From assembly GCF_030348765.1 (NCBI RefSeq), contig NZ_JAUCEU010000007.1:2866001-2930000 (forward strand): DNA of 64,000 bases. Reading direction: 5' to 3'. The position numbers and the translations under genes are program-made. How positions within the stretch are numbered: the stretch's first letter is position 1; every line of letters starts with the position of its first letter. The stretch is from Neobacillus sp. CF12. GTDB lineage: Bacteria; Bacillota; Bacilli; Bacillales; Cytobacillaceae. Below the pieces are notes generated by a model that saw nothing but the letters and a program-made list of their open reading frames with translations, searched no databases and had not been told where the DNA came from. This document shows, piece after piece, positions 59,573 through 64,000 of this stretch.

Positions 59573-60133
59573 CTAAAACAATTTCGTGACACCCTGCAGA
59601 ATTCCAGGGAGGTTCACTCTAACATTCGTTTCGCCTTCTAAGTAAGGCATGCTTGTTACCCATTTACCATTATCTAAATTAAAATGCTTTTGCTTTGCTT
59701 CAATTTCTTCATCTGTTAGCCATTGCAATGTATTTGACGGACATACACTTGCACACATTGGAGGGATTCCGTCTTTAGTACGGTCAATACAAAGGTCGCA
59801 CTTATACATTAGATTTTGCTCTGTATCGAACTTAGGAATTCCATAAGGGCAGGCAATTGTACAGTTTTGACAGCCAATGCACTTTTCAACAAGAGCCGAA
59901 AGAACTGCTCCTGTTTCATGGATTTGGATTGCTTGCGCCGGACAGCTTCTCGCACATGCGGGATTCACGCAGTGAAGGCACATTAGAGGCATCGTTTGTC
60001 GGTTAACAAGCGGGTTAACGTCGTATACATAGTTACGGTTACGCTCCTCATGACCACCGCACTGTGTGCAAGCAGCCAAACACGAGCGGCAGCCTATACA
60101 GTTTTCTAGTTCAAGATATAACCTCTTTTTCAT
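59573..60133 (-). CDS. four-cluster ferredoxin subunit (DmsB/NarH-like)
   Basis: 186 residues with four 4Fe-4S cysteine sets: CIGCRSCLAAC (~12), CLHCVNPACARSCP (~52), CIGCQNCTIACP (~86) and CDLCIDR...CASVCP (~113-130). This is the electron-transfer subunit of DMSO-reductase-type molybdoenzymes. No signal peptide, so cytoplasmic with the catalytic subunit. Its ATG directly abuts the upstream stop. Confidence 0.92.
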   Translation of the reverse strand: MKKRLYLELENCIGCRSCLAACTQCGGHEERNRNYVYDVNPLVNRQTMPLMCLHCVNPACARSCPAQAIQIHETGAVLSALVEKCIGCQNCTIACPYGIPKFDTEQNLMYKCDLCIDRTKDGIPPMCASVCPSNTLQWLTDEEIEAKQKHFNLDNGKWVTSMPYLEGETNVRVNLPGILQGVTKLF

Positions 60134-62302
60134 TTACTGCACCTTCTTTAGTTCAAGTTTTTCGATCTGCGCTGCGCAAGCTTTAAATTCCGGCATTCTT
60201 GACATCGGGTCAAGAGCACCAATTGTTAATAGATTAATAGATTTATCGTGACCAAAATGATAGGGTACAAAAACCGTATCTTTTCGGATCGCTTCTGTGA
60301 TTTTCACTTTGTATTCTGCTTCGCCTCTGCGCGTATATAGGCGAACCATTTCTTCATGTTTAATGTTATATTTCCCAGCTGTTTCTGGGTGTACTTCTAC
60401 GTATGGCTCTGGGCACATATCGCGTAAGAAATTGATTCTTCTTGTTTGGTTCCCAGATAAATAATGGTAAACAACGCGGCCAGTTGTTAGGCGCAATGGA
60501 TATTCTTCATCTGGCTCTTCCGCAGGCGGACGGTATGGAAGGGCACAAATTTTCGCCTTTCCATCAGGATGATAAAACTTATTATCTAGGAACATATGTG
60601 GTGTTCCAGGATCATTTTCATCTTTACATGGCCAGAATACACCATCTTGTTTTTCGATTTTATCCCAAGTAATTCCGTAGTAATCGGCATAGCCGCCCTT
60701 AGAAGCCAAGCGGAATTCATCACCAACATCTTTAGCTGTTTTTAAATGGGAGAAGTATTTTCCTCTGCCAAGACGTTCACACAATTCAACATGAATCTGC
60801 CAATCTGGTTTCGATTCTCCGAGCGGTTCTTGTGCCTTGTTAATTTTTATACAGCGTCCTTCAAGATTTGTAACGGTTCCTTCATCTTCAGACCATGTAG
60901 TGGTTGGAAGTATAACATCCGCATATTCAGCTGATTCTGATAGGTAAAAATCAGAACACACCATGAAATCAAGATTTTTTAACTGTTCTCGTACATAATT
61001 TAAGTTTGGCGCAGAAACAGCTGGATTAGAGCACAATAAGTACAATCCACGGATGACCTTTTGCTCCATTAAACCAAACATTTCATAGGCGGATACTCCC
61101 TCCTTTGGCATTTCTTCCGGTTCAATGCCCCATACTTTGGCTACTGCCTTTACATGCTCAGGATTATTAATTTTTCGGTAACCTGGAAGTGCATCGGCCT
61201 TTTGACCGTGCTCACGTCCGCCTTGACCGTTTCCTTGACCTGTAAAGGTTGCTACACCTGCTTTAGGACGGCCGATTTTTCCAGTCACTAACGCCATGTT
61301 CGTATATCCAGAAACATTATCGACACCTTTAACCTGCTGCTCAATTCCGCGGGCAAACATGACAATCGCATTTGGTGCCTTTCCGTAAATCTCAGCGGCG
61401 CGAATAATTTTCTCCGGAGCAACTCCTGTAAGTTCACTCGTATATTCTGGAGTAAATTCTTTCACTAATTCCTTTGTTTCTTCAAAACCGTTTGTATGGT
61501 TTTTAACGAATTCCTCATCTGCATACCCGTTCTGTATTAATAAATTTAAAATCCCGTTTGCAAGCGCTAAGTCAGTACCCGGTCTTAGATCTAAGTGAAC
61601 ATCCGCTCTTCTCGCAATAGGCGTTTCACGAGGATCTGCAACAATTAAATAACCGCCGCGTTCTTGAACTGCCCATACTCGAAACATAGATGTAGGATGA
61701 CATTCTGCTGTATTACTTCCTGCAATAAACAAACAGTCCGTTTCGTGAAGATCCGTCCATGGAAGGGTTGAACCCCGGTCCACTCCGAAGGATCTCATAA
61801 ATCCACCAGCCGCACTTGCCATACAAAAGCGTCCATTGTAATCAATGTAGCGAGTTTGTAAACCAACACGTGCAAACTTTCCAGTTAAATAACATTTTTC
61901 ATTGGTCATCGATACACCGCTATAAACGCTCAGTGAATCTTTACCAAAGTCCCGTTGTAACTCTTGGAACTTTTTCACGATCAAGTCATATGCTTCATCC
62001 CAAGTTGCTTCACGGAAGCCCTCTTTCGTGCCTTTTAATGAAGCATCATCGCGGATTAATGGTTTTAAAATACGGTCATCATGATTTGTTTGCTGATAAG
62101 CCGTAACCCCTTTTGGACACATTTTTCCGACTGTTACCGGCCAATCATAACGCGGCTCAACGCCAATAATTTTATTTGTTTTTGTATTTACACGTAAATT
62201 CATCCCGCATTGCATTCCGCAATAACTGCAGTGAGTTTTTACGAGAGTTTCATTTGGATGACGAACATTTTCTATTTCTTTAAAAAACTTATCCCTTTGC
62301 AT
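60134..62302 (-). CDS. bis-MGD molybdopterin oxidoreductase, NapA/NasC-like catalytic subunit
   Basis: 722 residues from ATG 62302 (AAGGAGGCAAACCAGA); a longer frame to 62434 is rejected. N-terminal 4Fe-4S site HCSYCGMQCGMNL (~24-36) with CPKG (~61). The Mo ligand is most likely Cys in NGRFCMASAAGGF (~157), as in Nap/Nas nitrate reductases, not the Asp of Nar. Molybdopterin-binding boxes GQGNGQGGREHGQKADALPG (~350) and the C-terminal RLTTGRVVYHYLSGNQTRR (~600). No Tat signal, so cytoplasmic. Nitrate is the best substrate guess; related anions are not excluded. Confidence 0.88.
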   Translation of the reverse strand: MQRDKFFKEIENVRHPNETLVKTHCSYCGMQCGMNLRVNTKTNKIIGVEPRYDWPVTVGKMCPKGVTAYQQTNHDDRILKPLIRDDASLKGTKEGFREATWDEAYDLIVKKFQELQRDFGKDSLSVYSGVSMTNEKCYLTGKFARVGLQTRYIDYNGRFCMASAAGGFMRSFGVDRGSTLPWTDLHETDCLFIAGSNTAECHPTSMFRVWAVQERGGYLIVADPRETPIARRADVHLDLRPGTDLALANGILNLLIQNGYADEEFVKNHTNGFEETKELVKEFTPEYTSELTGVAPEKIIRAAEIYGKAPNAIVMFARGIEQQVKGVDNVSGYTNMALVTGKIGRPKAGVATFTGQGNGQGGREHGQKADALPGYRKINNPEHVKAVAKVWGIEPEEMPKEGVSAYEMFGLMEQKVIRGLYLLCSNPAVSAPNLNYVREQLKNLDFMVCSDFYLSESAEYADVILPTTTWSEDEGTVTNLEGRCIKINKAQEPLGESKPDWQIHVELCERLGRGKYFSHLKTAKDVGDEFRLASKGGYADYYGITWDKIEKQDGVFWPCKDENDPGTPHMFLDNKFYHPDGKAKICALPYRPPAEEPDEEYPLRLTTGRVVYHYLSGNQTRRINFLRDMCPEPYVEVHPETAGKYNIKHEEMVRLYTRRGEAEYKVKITEAIRKDTVFVPYHFGHDKSINLLTIGALDPMSRMPEFKACAAQIEKLELKKVQ

Positions 62303-63371
62303 TCTGGTTTGCCTCCTTAACTTTAACCTGGTGCGTTGCGAATCCTGAGAATTTTGAAATTCGATATTTTCTGCGGCAAGGGAGGCATAACTCAGCGAGA
62401 TTAAAGCCATCTTCCATATTGAATTCAATCGCATTTACTCCCAATACTTGAATGACATCATTAGACTGTTCAACCGATACGAAATGGTCCCCGCATACTT
62501 TACACTTTTTCTCTTCCTGTTCGGCGTAGTGCTCACGATAGTTTCTTGCAAAGACACTTACCGGACGGAAAGGAATATGAGCAAGTTTACCAAATGGTAA
62601 GTAAATTAATGTAACGATAACAGAAAATTGATGTATTAATGACATTTGCGGCTGCATCCAGCCATGAAGCCAAACGTTTTGAATGGTTAATAAAAGTCCT
62701 GTAACAGAAATAAAGATCAATAAGTAAAGCGGAAGGAAATCATAAATGAATTTTTGTTCCGCTCTCGCCTGCATGTTTTTCAAGCGGCGATAAAGGGCCA
62801 TACAAACACCTGAAATAACCATAACCGCAGAGATATTTAGAGCGTTATAGGAGAACCAGGCAATAATTCCATCAGCCTTTACCGTCATTAAATCAAGACC
62901 CATTAACACAATTGTATATTGGCCCATCTCATCCATCGTGAAGTACATCCAGCCAAACACAAGTGGAAACGTTACTAAACAGGCAAGAACACAACCCCAG
63001 CCGATTAAAATATGCTGTACCCAGCGGTACAAACCGCGGTTTTTAATAAAATCATAGATAGCTAAATGATTTAAGGCCGTTTTAGGCGTGCTTTTTCTTT
63101 TTAAAAGCTTTAACCCTTTTTTAATAAAGATTTTGGCAGGCGGTCTTTCGCCCCAGGCAATAAAGCGGTAGAAAAATCCTCCAATAAAAACAATGGTTCC
63201 CACCATATATCCATACAAATTTAAATCAACATGCGTGAACATTCTAGTTGCAATAAAAGAAAGAATAACAATCGCGGAAACTGTTAAAAACATAGATTTA
63301 GCAAACTTGGATGCAAACGCACCATTGATTGAGCTGTCCGTCTTTTGATTAGTTAACGTATTAGTCTGCAT
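62289..63371 (-). CDS. membrane cytochrome-like subunit with C-terminal zinc ribbon
   Basis: 360 residues from ATG 63371 (AGGAGGAGCTCAA); the longer start at 63464 lies upstream of a terminator. About six helices with conserved His in WVQHILIGWG and LIHQFSVIVTLIYLPFGKLAHI, resembling NarI/gamma-type b cytochromes. The C-terminal cytosolic tail carries CKVCGDH...LCLPCRRKYRI, a zinc-ribbon or rubredoxin-like site. Likely quinol-oxidising membrane anchor for the molybdoenzyme. Overlaps the catalytic gene by 14 bases. Confidence 0.75.
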   Translation of the reverse strand: MQTNTLTNQKTDSSINGAFASKFAKSMFLTVSAIVILSFIATRMFTHVDLNLYGYMVGTIVFIGGFFYRFIAWGERPPAKIFIKKGLKLLKRKSTPKTALNHLAIYDFIKNRGLYRWVQHILIGWGCVLACLVTFPLVFGWMYFTMDEMGQYTIVLMGLDLMTVKADGIIAWFSYNALNISAVMVISGVCMALYRRLKNMQARAEQKFIYDFLPLYLLIFISVTGLLLTIQNVWLHGWMQPQMSLIHQFSVIVTLIYLPFGKLAHIPFRPVSVFARNYREHYAEQEEKKCKVCGDHFVSVEQSNDVIQVLGVNAIEFNMEDGFNLAELCLPCRRKYRISKFSGFATHQVKVKEANQNAKG

Positions 63372-63384
63372 TTGAGCTCCTCCT

Positions 63385-63441
63385 AAAAAAATAACACTAA
63401 CGAGTTTTCTTACTCTTATTGTAAGAAAATCGTTAGTGTTA
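63385..63441 (-). terminator. long hairpin with T-tract abutting the ribosome site of the cytochrome gene
   Basis: Minus strand TAACACTAACGATTTTCTTAC...GTAAGAAAACTCGTTAGTGTTA (about 21 bp, one bulge) followed directly by TTTTTTTAGGAGG. The T-tract ends at the SD. It could end the upstream metalloprotease-family gene or act as an attenuator for the operon. Confidence 0.85.
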
Positions 63442-63511
63442 CAAATATAGGGGAACTCCCCCATCTCTCGAGGAAAAAACCCTTAGAATTTTCGATTTAG
63501 ACAAAGTTCCG

Positions 63512-64000
63512 TCACATTTGCTTTTTTGCATACTTATTTCGCCAAGAATACATCAGTAAGGAAAGAAAGACTACAGACTGCGATGAAAATAATACAGCAT
63601 CCCAAAAAGCAAAACTTGATGGTGGTTCCAATAATTTCGGAAGCGTTAACTTTGCCGCATGTAGTAATACCGGTATGTAAAATATTGTCATTAGCGCCAG
63701 GGTAACTGTCACCCCTATAAAATAAAAGATGGAATAAGTGAAAACGATCCATTTTTCACCAATAAAGATTTCATCCTTCTGTAGTGGTGATTTTAGAAAT
63801 GGAAGTCGTTTACGAATCATCTGCTGCGCATTTTCCATCAAATTATGAACACCTGACACATTTTCAAAAACATAATACAAATCTGTCTTCATGTAAACAC
63901 AACACTGATAAACAATCCTAACAAAAACATCATAGGCTGCTAATGTAATTAAACTTAGGAAAATCCCTGAGGAATTAGGAAAAACAAGTTTACTAATAAG
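63512..64000 (-). CDS. membrane zinc-metalloprotease-family protein (YydH/M50-like), 5' end outside window
   Basis: Open frame from the right edge (base 64000) to a TAA at 63512; the ATG at 63892 is internal. The visible C-terminal ~160 residues have VYMKTDLYYVFENVSGVHNL and MENAQQMIRKRLPFLKSPLQ, two helices (~100-120, 135-155), matching the putative peptide zinc metalloproteases related to YydH of Bacillus. The catalytic HExxH would lie outside the window. Its relation to the molybdoenzyme operon is unclear. Confidence 0.6.
   Translation of the reverse strand, partial: LISKLVFPNSSGIFLSLITLAAYDVFVRIVYQCCVYMKTDLYYVFENVSGVHNLMENAQQMIRKRLPFLKSPLQKDEIFIGEKWIVFTYSIFYFIGVTVTLALMTIFYIPVLLHAAKLTLPKLLEPPSSFAFWDAVLFSSQSVVFLSLLMYSWRNKYAKKQM

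Noticed and set aside
62303..62434. 44-residue N-terminal extension of the molybdopterin enzyme, resembling a membrane leader
   Set aside because: It is the other frame of the cytochrome gene; AAGGAGG precedes ATG 62302.

Overview
The window comes from a low-GC Gram-positive of the Bacillaceae. Gene content and order between about 1 and 14 kb (pdaA, yfkD, the chaA/yfkE antiporter, a yfkF-like transporter, a yfkH-like BrkB protein, a YtxH protein, yfkK, mapB/yflG) resemble the Bacillus subtilis yfj-yfk-yfl region. sinR/sinI, the lia operon, topB, mscL and many strong AGGAGG ribosome sites fit the same group. The mix of uronate catabolism, an FNR with E. coli-like cysteine spacing, glnS and a molybdenum reductase operon suggests an environmental genus such as Neobacillus or Mesobacillus. 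That genus call is an inference.

Layout. 0-14 kb: housekeeping and transport genes (rRNA methylase fragment, PdaA, a frameshifted NERD gene, class I fumarase, YfkD, Ca2+/H+ antiporter, MFS, P1B4 metal ATPase, BrkB, methionine aminopeptidase), with several genes too short for routine ORF callers. 14.8-16.3 kb: sinR faces a small sinI-like gene whose leader is a clear cyclic-di-GMP-I riboswitch, followed by two micro-genes. 16.3-26.6 kb: hutH with an attenuator-like leader, topB, MFS, aminopeptidase AmpS, MscL, a Bax-inhibitor-1 protein, an ECF sigma factor and a SpoVB-like flippase. 27-31 kb: the cell-envelope stress operon liaI-liaH-liaF-liaS-liaR and a LysM-CAP protein. 31-44 kb: a trans-sulfuration enzyme, a YhfW-type FAD/Rieske protein, amidase, YfmL helicase, an MBL hydrolase, then a redox/copper patch (HMA protein, FNR-like regulator with FNR boxes, DUF2249, CopC-like/CopD), a KynB-like cyclase and a WG-repeat protein.

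44.5-50.6 kb is a uronate (pectin/glucuronan-type) operon: kdgA, kdgK, kduI, kduD, an unrecognised 564-residue protein and an IclR-type regulator, with a sigma-A promoter and a large inverted repeat in front. kdgA may start at a non-AUG codon. 50.6-54.7 kb: a membrane polyferredoxin, a Gfo/Idh/MocA oxidoreductase and glutaminyl-tRNA synthetase. 54.73-55.27 kb is an array of ten 52-bp units, each able to form a hairpin.

55.4-63.4 kb is the most unusual part: one tightly packed minus-strand operon with a b-type-cytochrome-like membrane protein carrying a C-terminal zinc ribbon, a NapA/NasC-like molybdopterin reductase, a four-cluster ferredoxin, a Tat-type Rieske protein and three small proteins I do not recognise. 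These are followed by an Nre-like sensory module with two histidine kinases, one response regulator and one GAF protein. It reads as a self-regulated, quinol-linked molybdoenzyme whose substrate (nitrate is the best guess) is not shown by the sequence. A partial membrane metalloprotease-family gene runs off the right edge.

Repeats: two copies of a GC-rich MITE-like element (one with perfect 14-bp terminal inverted repeats), two related AAAAGCGGAAGCGCC...GGCGCTGCAGCTAGAC elements, a 21-bp tandem repeat near 3.2 kb and the 52-bp hairpin array. I saw no tRNA, rRNA, CRISPR array, prophage or transposase gene.
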